From Marispirochaeta aestuarii (GTDB lineage: Bacteria > Spirochaetota > Spirochaetia > JC444 > Marispirochaetaceae), in contig NZ_MWQY01000018.1 of the NCBI RefSeq assembly GCF_002087085.1, forward strand, positions 26,898 through 90,897: a stretch of DNA of 64,000 nt, written 5' to 3'. Made by a program: the position numbers and the translations under genes. The notes beneath the pieces are model-generated. The model made no database searches, was not told the origin of the DNA, and worked only from the letters and a program-made list of their open reading frames with translations. Position 1 is the stretch's first letter. Each line of letters opens with the position of its first letter. Below are positions 37,463 to 46,130 of this stretch, one piece after another.

Positions 37463-37547
37463 GGCAGCGCTAAAAACGTGGCATTTTTGTCCTGGGAAAT
37501 CCCGACAACGCTGCATAGGGCAAAAAGAGTAGTTTTTAGAGGTGCCC
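37462..37547. repeat. 86-bp element with 16-bp imperfect terminal inverted repeats
   Basis: GGGCAGCGCTAAAAAC at 37462-37477 matches the reverse complement of GTTTTTAGAGGTGCCC at 37532-37547 in 14 of 16 positions. The interior has smaller arms: GCAGCG with CGCTGC, and GGGAAATCCC. It starts at the last base of the arfB stop codon. It could be a REP/MITE-like repeat or a structured terminator or RNA. No second copy is seen in the window. Confidence 0.5.
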
Positions 37548-37579
37548 AATAATTAATACGAATTTACCGGTATGACCCT

Positions 37580-37607
37580 TTAACAAGTTCTCGTCTTTTT
37601 GTATGAT
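37580..37607 (+). promoter_or_regulatory. Promoter of the tandem-TetR/efflux operon
   Basis: TTAACA (37580-37585) and TATGAT (37602-37607) with 16 nt between; each box matches the consensus in five of six positions. The palindrome at 37617-37626 begins about ten bases after the -10 box. Confidence 0.65.
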
Positions 37608-37616
37608 TTGAGTTAA

Positions 37617-37626
37617 CGAACGTTCG
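37617..37626. promoter_or_regulatory. Palindromic operator CGAACGTTCG, likely TetR site
   Basis: A perfect 10-bp palindrome within AACGAACGTTCGGTT, just downstream of the predicted transcription start of the TetR-efflux operon. Its position fits autorepression by the regulator encoded next. Confidence 0.6.
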
Positions 37627-37691
37627 GTTACTTGTTTTGATCAACTTTCTGACAACAGACAGATCAGAAAAGAAAAAGTGCAGCGATTAGA

Positions 37692-38909
37692 ATGGAAAAA
37701 ACAAAAATCCTGTCCGGCGCCTTTACCGTATGGCAGAAAAGCATGTTTACCCGCACCAGTCTCACACCTCTGGCGAGGGAACTGGGGGTAAGCAAAGCGG
37801 CCATCTACCGGTATTTTCCCGGAAAAGACAGCATAATCGACACCATGGAAGAGTATTTCGCCGGGAAATACCGCGAGAATACTCCCCGGATGCTTGAGGT
37901 CCTGGAAGCAAAATGCCTGAAAGAGGGCATTGAGGGCTATACCCGGGAGCTGATTGCCTTTCTTTCGGGAAATCCGGGCTTTATCCGCTTCTTTATTTCG
38001 CGCCTCTATCACCAGTACCGTCGGGAAACCCTGCCGTTCTGGCCGATTATCGAAAAGGAGGCCCTGCTTCTGCAGGAGCGATTTATCGCGACGGGATTTG
38101 AAAAAGAGGAAAGCGCCCTGTGCGTCCGGTACTTCTACACCCACGTTCTAAGCTGGGCCCATCTGCTCACCGGAAACGGCCTGAACGAGACCGAGGTCTA
38201 CGGTTACGTATCGGTAATCGCAACCTCCTTTTTTGAAGGATTCGCTCCCCCCGGTCTTCCGGAGGTCCCCTATAAAACAGTGGAAAAGGAGATCCGGGTT
38301 CTCCCCGAGGCCTTCCCGGAGGAGAACAGGATAATAAACTCCCTCCTGGCGGTGGTGGCAAAAGAAGGAATCGAAGGGGCAAGCATCAGCAGGATAGCCG
38401 AGGAGGCGGGATACTCAAAAAGCACCCTCTATTCCTACTTCAAGAACAAGAACTCCATGATCCTCAGCATTCTCAAAAACCACGCCGAGGCTGTTGACCG
38501 CCTGTACACGCGCTTCTGCAGCGGGGAATATCCGGTAAACGAGACCATCTACCGTCTGATTCTGCTCATCTCACGATATCTTTGCCAGACCCCATCCTTT
38601 CTGGTTACCTTGAACTGGCTGCGTTTCCAGAGCCCCCGGTCCGGAAATAATAGTAAAGGGGGAATGGAGAGTCTGCAGGACCGGCTTCCCCGCTTTGTAC
38701 AGGTCATGAAAAACAGGGAGTGCCGCAGTTTCGGCCTTGCACCGGAAAGACTGATGGGGATTCTATGGTTTCAGCTGATCCGGGAGATCATGGACCTCTA
38801 TGGAAATTCAGCCCCCGGATCCACACCGCAGGAGAAAACAGTACCCCTGCGCACACTCCAGATACTGTTCTGCGAAGGTCTGGAAGGAATAGAAAGGAGA
38901 CATCAATGA
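37692..38909 (+). CDS. Tandem (double) TetR-family regulator
   Basis: A 405-residue protein containing two TetR units in series. The first helix-turn-helix is SLTPLARELGVSKAAIYRYFPGKDSI (about 22-47); the second is SISRIAEEAGYSKSTLYSYFKNKNSM (about 238-263). Each is followed by a helical ligand domain. One chain can thus mimic the usual TetR dimer or bind two sites. Its stop overlaps the ATG of the TolC gene (ATGA), so it heads the efflux operon. It probably represses the operon through the palindrome in front of it and is relieved by a pump substrate. Confidence 0.87.
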   Translation: MEKTKILSGAFTVWQKSMFTRTSLTPLARELGVSKAAIYRYFPGKDSIIDTMEEYFAGKYRENTPRMLEVLEAKCLKEGIEGYTRELIAFLSGNPGFIRFFISRLYHQYRRETLPFWPIIEKEALLLQERFIATGFEKEESALCVRYFYTHVLSWAHLLTGNGLNETEVYGYVSVIATSFFEGFAPPGLPEVPYKTVEKEIRVLPEAFPEENRIINSLLAVVAKEGIEGASISRIAEEAGYSKSTLYSYFKNKNSMILSILKNHAEAVDRLYTRFCSGEYPVNETIYRLILLISRYLCQTPSFLVTLNWLRFQSPRSGNNSKGGMESLQDRLPRFVQVMKNRECRSFGLAPERLMGILWFQLIREIMDLYGNSAPGSTPQEKTVPLRTLQILFCEGLEGIERRHQ

Positions 38910-40294
38910 AAAAGCCCTGCATCCTGGCGGCGTTTACCCTGTTACTTCTGTTTTCAGCACAACTCAGCGCCCAGCTTATGCCGGAAAACCGTAAAGACCT
39001 TGACTCCATGATCGGCGAGGAGCTTATGCTCCCGGAAGCCCGGGACTACACCCTAACCGTGGACCAGGCGGTGGAGCTTGCAATGGAGAACAACCTGGGA
39101 CTCATCAGAGAAAAGGCGGGATTAAAAACCACCAGACGCAGCCGCGACACCGCCTGGAACGTTCTGATACCATCGGCGGACGTATCTTCGACCCTGCGGC
39201 GCTTCAGCGAAGCATCGGGCATACCCCCGGCGGAAACCTACGGGAGCCTGGGCGCCAGGCTGAACTTTTCCCTTACCCTCACCCCTCAGCTCTGGTACGC
39301 CTTCCGTAAAACGGTAATCGACTACGACCGGGGACTGATGGACCTGGAGCAGACCAGGCAGGATCTGACGGTCAACATCAAAAAGCAGTTCTACGCCCTG
39401 CTGACCCAGCAGGAGAACATAAAGATCCTTGAACAGCAGCAGAGGTCTCTGGAAAAACGCTACCGGCAGGCGGACACCAACTACAACTTCGGACTGGTGG
39501 ATGAGTATACCCGCCTCAGCGCCCTGGTGGCCCTGGAGAACTTCAAACCCCAGGTGGAGATCGCCCGGGACGGGTACGAACAATCCCTCCTGGGTTTCAA
39601 ACTCAGCCTGGGAGTCAACCTTGATTCAGGACTCACCCTGGACGGGCGCATCGAAGCGGAACCCCGCACCTATGATCCGGATACCCTGATTGGCAGGTAC
39701 ATTCTGGACCGACTGGACATCCGCTCCCTGGTAACAGAGATCCATGGAATTGAAAACACCCGAAAGCTCGCCTCTTCGGGATATCTGCCCAGACTGACCT
39801 TCGGATACAGCCTGGACAACTCCTTCAACCTGGACCCCTGGTCGGACCTCTCCTTCGCCGGGGACGACTGGAGCGACAGCCGGACCTTCTCGATGACCCT
39901 CTCCATGTCCCTGAGCGAACTGCTGCCGGTTTCCGGAACAACCAACGATGTCAGGGCGGCGGATGACGGCCGGGAAGCCCTGCGGGCGGGCCTGGCCCAG
40001 GCCCTGCAGGCCGCGGAGGTGGAAATAATCACAACGGTGCAGACCATCAATAAATCGGTCCAGATGATAAAGGCCAAGGAACTAAACGTGGAACTGGCCC
40101 AGCGGGCGTATAACCTGGCGGAAGAGGCCTACAATGCCGGAGGAAAATCCCTGCTGGACGTGGAGGATGCGGAAGACAAACTGCAGGAGGCCCGTTTTGA
40201 GCTTCTGCGGGAAAAGGTCAACTACATAAATGGAATCATCGACCTGGAAGCCGCGGTCAACCGCGGTATCAGCGAAATCGAGACTGCAGAATAA
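38906..40294 (+). CDS. TolC-family outer membrane efflux protein
   Basis: A 462-residue outer-membrane channel component. It has a signal peptide (MKKPCILAAFTLLLLFSAQLSA), the repeated TolC-type coiled segments (DLTVNIKKQFYALLTQQENIKILEQQQRSL) and the second-half repeat ending in YNLAEEAYNAGGKSLLDVEDAE. The ATG at 38906 has AAAGGAGA just upstream; the frame is open earlier over the TetR gene, which is shadow. It works with the following adaptor and RND pump. Confidence 0.92.
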   Translation: MKKPCILAAFTLLLLFSAQLSAQLMPENRKDLDSMIGEELMLPEARDYTLTVDQAVELAMENNLGLIREKAGLKTTRRSRDTAWNVLIPSADVSSTLRRFSEASGIPPAETYGSLGARLNFSLTLTPQLWYAFRKTVIDYDRGLMDLEQTRQDLTVNIKKQFYALLTQQENIKILEQQQRSLEKRYRQADTNYNFGLVDEYTRLSALVALENFKPQVEIARDGYEQSLLGFKLSLGVNLDSGLTLDGRIEAEPRTYDPDTLIGRYILDRLDIRSLVTEIHGIENTRKLASSGYLPRLTFGYSLDNSFNLDPWSDLSFAGDDWSDSRTFSMTLSMSLSELLPVSGTTNDVRAADDGREALRAGLAQALQAAEVEIITTVQTINKSVQMIKAKELNVELAQRAYNLAEEAYNAGGKSLLDVEDAEDKLQEARFELLREKVNYINGIIDLEAAVNRGISEIETAE

Positions 40295-40327
40295 CAGACT
40301 GAAAAAGAACAGAGAAAGGAAAAAACC

Positions 40328-41266
40328 ATGAATAGAAAAAGATACATCCCCACAGGCGGATTAATTGCCCTGATAATTCTCCTTCTCCTTGCATCCTGTC
40401 AGGGAAAAGGTCCCGGTGCACAGGGAGCTGCGGAAGAGGAGGAGACCCTCTTTGCCGTCAACGTAACGAAGGCGGTCCAGGGTCAGCTCTACGACTACCT
40501 TGAGGTCAACGGCGACATAGTGGCCCAGTCCAGCGTGGATATTTATGCCGACACCAGCGGAAAGCTCTTCCGGCTGAATGTGGCCGTGGGAGACTACGTG
40601 TACAAAGACCAGGTAATCGCCGAGGTGGACCCCTCCCGTCCCGGACAGACCTTCGCAACCAGCCCGGTAAAGAGCCCCATTTCCGGAACAATCACCCGGG
40701 TCCCCTCGGATATCGGCGCCTCCATAAGCACGGCTGTTCCGGTAGCTACGGTGAGCAAGGTGGACAGCCTGGAGATTAAAACCGGCGTTGCCGAACGCTA
40801 TATAGCCCGGGTCCGAAAGGGGCAGGAAGCCCTGGTCGAGCTCGAGGCCTACCCGCAGCAGCGCTTCAAAGCCTTCGTAAGCGAGGTGAGCCCGGTGGTG
40901 GACCCTGTAACACGAACCCTTGCCGTTACCCTGGCTTTCCGTGATCAGGACCGCCGCATAAAAGCCGGCATGTTCGCCAAGGCGAAGATCATCGTCGAAA
41001 ACAGGCAGAACGTAATAAAGATTCCCGCTGAATGCATGATTCAGCGCCAGGAGGGCAACACCGTTTTCGTCGTCACTGCTGAGTCAAGGGTCGAAGCGCG
41101 GCGGATTGTACCGGGCATTCTGATCGACCAGAAACTCGAAGTAGTGGAAGGTTTACGAGCCGGAGAAACCGTGGTTATCCGCGGACAGACCCTGCTTGAG
41201 GATCAGGCAAAGGTTCGTATCATCGACGAGATTCCCGGTCTGGAAGAGGCTGACAGCATTCTTTAA
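40328..41266 (+). CDS. RND efflux periplasmic adaptor lipoprotein (membrane fusion protein)
   Basis: A 312-residue HlyD/AcrA-type adaptor. A lipobox LLLASC (about residues 20-25) marks it as a lipoprotein. A lipoyl-like half-motif VNGDIVAQSSVDIYADTSGKL starts the core, and SPVKSPISGTITRV and GMFAKAKIIVENRQNVIKIP follow in the right order. It bridges the RND pump and the TolC channel. AAAGGA precedes the ATG. Confidence 0.93.
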   Translation: MNRKRYIPTGGLIALIILLLLASCQGKGPGAQGAAEEEETLFAVNVTKAVQGQLYDYLEVNGDIVAQSSVDIYADTSGKLFRLNVAVGDYVYKDQVIAEVDPSRPGQTFATSPVKSPISGTITRVPSDIGASISTAVPVATVSKVDSLEIKTGVAERYIARVRKGQEALVELEAYPQQRFKAFVSEVSPVVDPVTRTLAVTLAFRDQDRRIKAGMFAKAKIIVENRQNVIKIPAECMIQRQEGNTVFVVTAESRVEARRIVPGILIDQKLEVVEGLRAGETVVIRGQTLLEDQAKVRIIDEIPGLEEADSIL

Positions 41267-41293
41267 GCCCGGACACACAGAAAGGATTATCCT

Positions 41294-44200
41294 ATGAGCA
41301 TAACAAAAACCGTGGTCGGCCGCCCCACAACGACGGCCATCATATTCGTACTGCTGATCGCCCTGGGTTTCTACGCCATAAGCGATCTGGCCATCGACCT
41401 CTACCCGGACATAGAACCCCCGGTGCTTCTGCTCTTTACCGACTACAGCGGAGCCGGCCCGGAGGAGGTGGAAAAGCGGATAACCCGTCCCCTTGAAGGG
41501 GGATTGAGCAACGTGGGCAACATAGAAGAGATAACCTCCACCTCCGCGGAGGGGAACAGCATGATCCAGATCGAGTTTACCTGGGGCACCGATATGGCGG
41601 AGGCCGCCAACGATGTCCGGGACAAACTGGAGTTCGTAAAGGACATGCTTCCCGAGGAGGCCTCGACGCCCCAGATATTCAAGTTCGATCCCTCCATGAT
41701 TCCCATCATGTACCTGAATGTGAGCGGGAACAGAAGTCCCGAAGACCTGCGGGAAATCGCGGAAAAGATCATCCAGCCCCGGCTCGAGCAGGTCGAGGGG
41801 GTAGCCCTGGTCAGTGTGGCGGGGGGACGGCAGCGTATAATCCGGGTCGAGGTTCCCCAGAACCGCCTGGAGGCCTACAACCTTACCCTGACCCAGATTC
41901 AGGGAATGCTGCAGCAGCAGAACGTCTCCCTTTCCGGCGGTTCCGTGGGGGAGGGAAACATCAACTATCTTGTCAGTACCGCCGGGGATTTTCAGTCCAT
42001 CAAGCAGATCAGGGATTCGGTTATCGCCTATAAAGCGAAAAGCTCGGGTGCAGCTGCTGCCGCCGGATACAGCCCCACCCAGACAATACGTCTGGGGGAC
42101 CTCGCCAATGTCTACGACGGATATGCCGATGAAACCAACGCCATCTTTATCAACGGAAAAGACGGGGTTTTTCTCACCGTTCAGAAACAGAGCGGAACCA
42201 ACTCCGTACGGACCGCAGACAACGTGCTTGAGCGGATAAGGCGCATCAATACCGAGCTGCCCGCGGGGGTACAGATGGCGGTAATCTATGACACAACCAA
42301 GATAATCCGGGCGTCCCTGCAGCAGGTTTCCAGTTCCGCCATAACCGGCGGTATTCTGGCCGTGGTGATTCTTCTCCTCTTTCTGCGGAGCTTTCGCACC
42401 ACCCTGATTATCGGCCTGACCATTCCCATATCCTTTGTCATTACCCTGATGCTCATGTATTTTGCCGGTCTGACCCTGAACATCATGACCCTGTCCGGAC
42501 TTGCCCTGGGTATCGGCATGCTGGTGGACAACTCCATTGTCATCCTGGAGAACATCTTCCGCTATCGGGAGAAGGGCGCAAAGCTCAAGACCTCCGCGGT
42601 AATCGGAACCCGGGAGATGATCAACGCAATCGTCGCCTCCACCCTGACGACAATCTGCGTCTTTGCGCCCCTGGCGATCTTCAAGTCCCAGCTGGCAATG
42701 ATCGGGGAACTTTTTGCCGGACTCTCCTTCACGGTTGTTATTTCACTGCTCTCTTCCCTGGCTGTGGCCATGTTCCTGGTACCGGTGCTCTCCAGCCACT
42801 ACCTCCCCATCAGGTCAAATCTGCAGCGTCCCAGAAAAGGTCTCTCCAAGAGAATCGATGATTTTCTTGGCGGCTTTTTCAACGCCCTGGACGAGCTCTA
42901 CAAGCGAAGCCTGGCCAGGGTGCTGCGGCATAAGCTGCTGACCATACTCCTGGTTGTGCTGATTTTTGCCGGGAGTCTTTCTCTTCTTACGATAGCAAGC
43001 TATGAGTTCATGCCCGAAATGGACGATGACTTTATCGAGCTCAGCGTCGAGTTGCCCCTGGGAACGAGGCTGGAGTTAACCAAGGATGTTATGCGCCAGC
43101 TCGAAAGCATCGCCCGGGACGAAATCCAGGCCTATTCCAGTCTGATCGTCTCGGCGGGAGAACGGAGTTTCTTTGGATTTCTCGGAAGCCTGCAGACCCA
43201 CAAGGGGACCCTGAGCATAACCCTTCCGCCCTACCAGGAGCGGGTGGAAACCTCCACCCAGGTGGAACAGATACTCCGCTCCCATTTTAACGAGTTCCCT
43301 TCGGCGGTCTTCGAGTTCACCGCCGGCGGACCGGGAGGCGGCGGTACCCCCATCGATGTTCTGGTCAAAACCGACGACATGGAGCTGGGCAGGGAAACCG
43401 CCTACCGGATACGGGACCTCATGAAAGAGGAGATCCCGGAGATTACCGAACCGGTGGTATCCCTCCAGGAAGGGCTGCCGGAACTGGACATCGTGATCGA
43501 CCGCGACCGGGCCTACGAACTGGGTCTTACCATGGCGGCCATCGGTCAGGAGATCCGGGCCAACGTGGAGGGGGTTACGGCATCCCGCTACAACGACGAA
43601 GGCAACGAATACGATATCCTGCTTATCCTGCCGGAGGAGGACCGCAACGAAATACCGGACCTGGAAAAGATCTTTGTGGTCAACTCCGCCGGACAGCACA
43701 TACCCCTGGCAAGTTTCGCTTCCACCACAAAGACCACCGGACCGGTCAGCATTAACAGGGAAAACCAGACCAGGACCATTCACGTGCAGGGGGGTCTGGC
43801 ACCGGGGGCAAAGCTGCAGGAGGTGGAACTCGGGCTCAGGAGGCTTATTGCCGACAGGATACCGGTAAACGAAAACGTCGTGCTGGAGTACTCCGGAGAT
43901 TACGCGGAGCTGATGGAATACGGAATGAAATTCGTGGTCATCCTGATCATCTCCATTCTGCTGGTTTTTGGAGTCATGGCGAGCCAGTTTGAATCCTTTC
44001 TGGATCCCTTTATCATCTTTTTTACCATCCCCCTGGTACTGGTGGGGGTCATTCTCATATACATCCTGACCGGACAAAGCTTCAGTATCTTTACCGCCGT
44101 GGGACTGGTCATGCTGGTGGGAATCGTCGTCAACAACGGGATCGTCCTTGTGGACTACACCAACCTGCTTCGAAAGCGCGGAATGTCCATAACGGAGGCC

Positions 44201-44446
44201 TGTATCGAAGCAGGAGGAAACCGTCTGCGCCCCATTCTGATGACCAGTCTTACCACCATCCTCGCCCTTGTGCCCATGGCTTTCTTTGCCGGTGAAGGCG
44301 CGGAGCTGGTCCAGCCCATTGGAAAAACCGTGGTGGGCGGTCTCTCCGTCGCGACCTTGCTGACCCTCTTCCTGGTCCCGGTACTCTACGCCCTGCTTAA
44401 CGGCCGAGCGGAAAAACGGGCCCTCAAAAGGAGACAGAAATCGTGA
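41294..44446 (+). CDS. RND-family efflux pump permease
   Basis: A 1,050-residue inner-membrane proton antiporter with twelve membrane helices and two large periplasmic loops. The transport helices contain GLALGIGMLVDNSIVILEN (about 400-418) and GIVVNNGIVLVDYTN near residue 945, which are typical of HAE1/MexF-type pumps. The IS-like poly-basic tail is short. It is coupled to the next gene by a 4-bp GTGA overlap. Substrates cannot be predicted. Confidence 0.95.
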   Translation: MSITKTVVGRPTTTAIIFVLLIALGFYAISDLAIDLYPDIEPPVLLLFTDYSGAGPEEVEKRITRPLEGGLSNVGNIEEITSTSAEGNSMIQIEFTWGTDMAEAANDVRDKLEFVKDMLPEEASTPQIFKFDPSMIPIMYLNVSGNRSPEDLREIAEKIIQPRLEQVEGVALVSVAGGRQRIIRVEVPQNRLEAYNLTLTQIQGMLQQQNVSLSGGSVGEGNINYLVSTAGDFQSIKQIRDSVIAYKAKSSGAAAAAGYSPTQTIRLGDLANVYDGYADETNAIFINGKDGVFLTVQKQSGTNSVRTADNVLERIRRINTELPAGVQMAVIYDTTKIIRASLQQVSSSAITGGILAVVILLLFLRSFRTTLIIGLTIPISFVITLMLMYFAGLTLNIMTLSGLALGIGMLVDNSIVILENIFRYREKGAKLKTSAVIGTREMINAIVASTLTTICVFAPLAIFKSQLAMIGELFAGLSFTVVISLLSSLAVAMFLVPVLSSHYLPIRSNLQRPRKGLSKRIDDFLGGFFNALDELYKRSLARVLRHKLLTILLVVLIFAGSLSLLTIASYEFMPEMDDDFIELSVELPLGTRLELTKDVMRQLESIARDEIQAYSSLIVSAGERSFFGFLGSLQTHKGTLSITLPPYQERVETSTQVEQILRSHFNEFPSAVFEFTAGGPGGGGTPIDVLVKTDDMELGRETAYRIRDLMKEEIPEITEPVVSLQEGLPELDIVIDRDRAYELGLTMAAIGQEIRANVEGVTASRYNDEGNEYDILLILPEEDRNEIPDLEKIFVVNSAGQHIPLASFASTTKTTGPVSINRENQTRTIHVQGGLAPGAKLQEVELGLRRLIADRIPVNENVVLEYSGDYAELMEYGMKFVVILIISILLVFGVMASQFESFLDPFIIFFTIPLVLVGVILIYILTGQSFSIFTAVGLVMLVGIVVNNGIVLVDYTNLLRKRGMSITEACIEAGGNRLRPILMTSLTTILALVPMAFFAGEGAELVQPIGKTVVGGLSVATLLTLFLVPVLYALLNGRAEKRALKRRQKS

Positions 44447-44724
44447 AAAGAATCGAAATTATCGCCAACCGCTCCATAGAAGGTGACCTTCACGACGCCC
44501 TGAAAGAGGCGGGAGCGGCACAGCATTACACCAAGATACCTGTCGTTCACGGGGTCGGAAACTCCGGCCCCCGGATGGGGGACCATATCTGGCCGGAGGA
44601 GAATTTCATTATGATTGTCTACTGCGAGGATGAGGAGGCGGCGAAAATCCGCTCCGCGGTGGAGAATTTAAAGACCTTCTTTACCCAGGAGGGAATCAAG
44701 CTCTTCGAAATGGAGTGGCGATAA
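44443..44724 (+). CDS. PII-like small protein coupled to the RND pump (PG0541 type)
   Basis: A 93-residue protein with a ferredoxin-like/PII-like fold by pattern: MKRIEIIANRSIEGDLHDAL, YTKIPVVHGVGNSG and FIMIVYCEDEEAAKIRSAV. The start is GTG with AGGAGA upstream, overlapping the stop of the pump gene, so synthesis is coupled. Relatives are commonly encoded next to RND pumps in Bacteroidetes and spirochaetes, where a role in signalling to the pump has been suggested. No direct function is known. Confidence 0.78.
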   Translation: MKRIEIIANRSIEGDLHDALKEAGAAQHYTKIPVVHGVGNSGPRMGDHIWPEENFIMIVYCEDEEAAKIRSAVENLKTFFTQEGIKLFEMEWR

Positions 44725-44737
44725 ACCGGGCTCGTAT

Positions 44738-45718
44738 TTACAGGAACTCCCGGAGCCGGTCCTCGAAGAGGCTCCACTCCCTGCAGCCCCGCAGGACAGT
44801 CCAGAACTCCCCTGCCTGTGCAGCATCGTCGCTTCCGTGTTTCAGATACCCGAAGTAGAGCTTCATCTTCCCCAGGATCCATGGAGGGGCGGCTCCGGAG
44901 GCAAGAAACTCGTCGGCAAGGCGCCGTAAAAAATGAGCGATCTCCTTCATGGCAAAGGATTCTTTCCTGCCGCTTCTGATCTCCCGCGCCAGTACCGGCC
45001 GGCTCAGGAATCCCCGGCCCAGGAGCCATCCGGCGGTTTCCGGAAAACGGGCAGAGATCCCCTGAAAATCTTCGGCAGAATTAATGTCCCCGCTGTAGAA
45101 CAGGGAATGCCGGCAGCGGGCAAGGAATTCGCCGTAGGCCTCTCTGTCCGGTGTCCCCCGGTACATCTGCCGTCCCGTCCTGGGATGGAGCACTACAAAG
45201 TCCAGGGGAAAATCATTCAGAACCTTCAGGACCTCCCGCCACTCATCAGCCTCCTCGAGGCCGAGACGCAATTTGACCGAGAAGGCCGGAAGATCAGGCC
45301 GACAGGAGCGGGAGAGAACCTCTTCTATCAGGTGTGGATGGGGCAGAATCCCGGAACCCCGCTTTTTACGGGTAATGTTCGGTATCGGGCAGCCGATGTT
45401 CCAGTTTACCTGGGTGTATCCCAGATCGGCGCAGGCCCGGGAGACATGGACTATCCCCTCTGGATCGGCTCCCAGGATCTGCGGAATCAGCGGCCGGGTT
45501 CCGTTGACCCCGGGCAGAACGTCCCGCAGGTGATAGTCATAGCGTCTGGCCCCCCGGATGGTCCCGATAAAGGGCGCAATGGCCCCGTCAAGTCCGCCGA
45601 ACATCTCCATGGCCGCCCTGCGAAAAGCGGCGGTGGTTATGCCTTCCAGAGGAGCGAGAACAAGGAGAGGGGAGCTTCCGGCGGAGGAACCTAGGCGTAA
45701 CGGCGAAGGATTACCCAC
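44738..45718 (-). CDS. tRNA-dihydrouridine synthase
   Basis: FMN enzyme that reduces specific uridines in tRNA. APLEGITTAAFRR at the start, NWNIGCPIPNITRKKRGSGIL with the catalytic Cys, VKLRLG, HPRTGRQMYRG and SGDINSAED are the standard motifs. The start is GTG, without a good ribosome site, and overlaps the upstream small membrane-protein gene by 28 bp; a downstream start is possible. The Cys context (CPIPNI rather than CPARKV) is unusual, so the subfamily is uncertain. Confidence 0.88.
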   Translation of the reverse strand: MGNPSPLRLGSSAGSSPLLVLAPLEGITTAAFRRAAMEMFGGLDGAIAPFIGTIRGARRYDYHLRDVLPGVNGTRPLIPQILGADPEGIVHVSRACADLGYTQVNWNIGCPIPNITRKKRGSGILPHPHLIEEVLSRSCRPDLPAFSVKLRLGLEEADEWREVLKVLNDFPLDFVVLHPRTGRQMYRGTPDREAYGEFLARCRHSLFYSGDINSAEDFQGISARFPETAGWLLGRGFLSRPVLAREIRSGRKESFAMKEIAHFLRRLADEFLASGAAPPWILGKMKLYFGYLKHGSDDAAQAGEFWTVLRGCREWSLFEDRLREFL

Positions 45719-46092
45719 AGCGAGGAGAGTACAATCAGGTCAGGAGCCATATTGTGGAGCCAGACAAGGGCATCGGGCTGAAGAAAATCATTGAGAAAAT
45801 AGTATAGAACGACCCGCAGGGCCCAGAGAACAAAGACGAAGAGAACCGCGAAAAAGAGGGTCCTGTTGCGGATAAGCAGAAAAAGCCCCACCAGCAGAAT
45901 GGTACCGGAAACGAGTTCCAGGACAGTAATTATAATCGCAACAACGTCATTTCCTATACCCAGAGCACGAAAGACCTTACTTCCCGTTGAAGTGTAGTCC
46001 ATGAGCCCCAGCAGTCCGGATACTATTAAAAACAGAGAAACCGCGAGCTGCAGAAAAAAGATTCCGTCCACGGATTTTTCCCGATTAGCCAT
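45691..46092 (-). CDS. Small membrane protein, four predicted helices
   Basis: A 133-residue hydrophobic protein with four membrane helices (about 10-30, 45-70, 75-95, 105-128) and a basic tail. AGGAG lies 5 nt before the ATG. It overlaps the dihydrouridine synthase gene by 28 bp and so is probably in one operon with it. I do not recognise the family. Confidence 0.7.
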   Translation of the reverse strand: MANREKSVDGIFFLQLAVSLFLIVSGLLGLMDYTSTGSKVFRALGIGNDVVAIIITVLELVSGTILLVGLFLLIRNRTLFFAVLFVFVLWALRVVLYYFLNDFLQPDALVWLHNMAPDLIVLSSLWVILRRYA

Positions 46093-46130
46093 ATTATCTC
46101 CTATATATGAATGTCTGCTTTTATCATATT

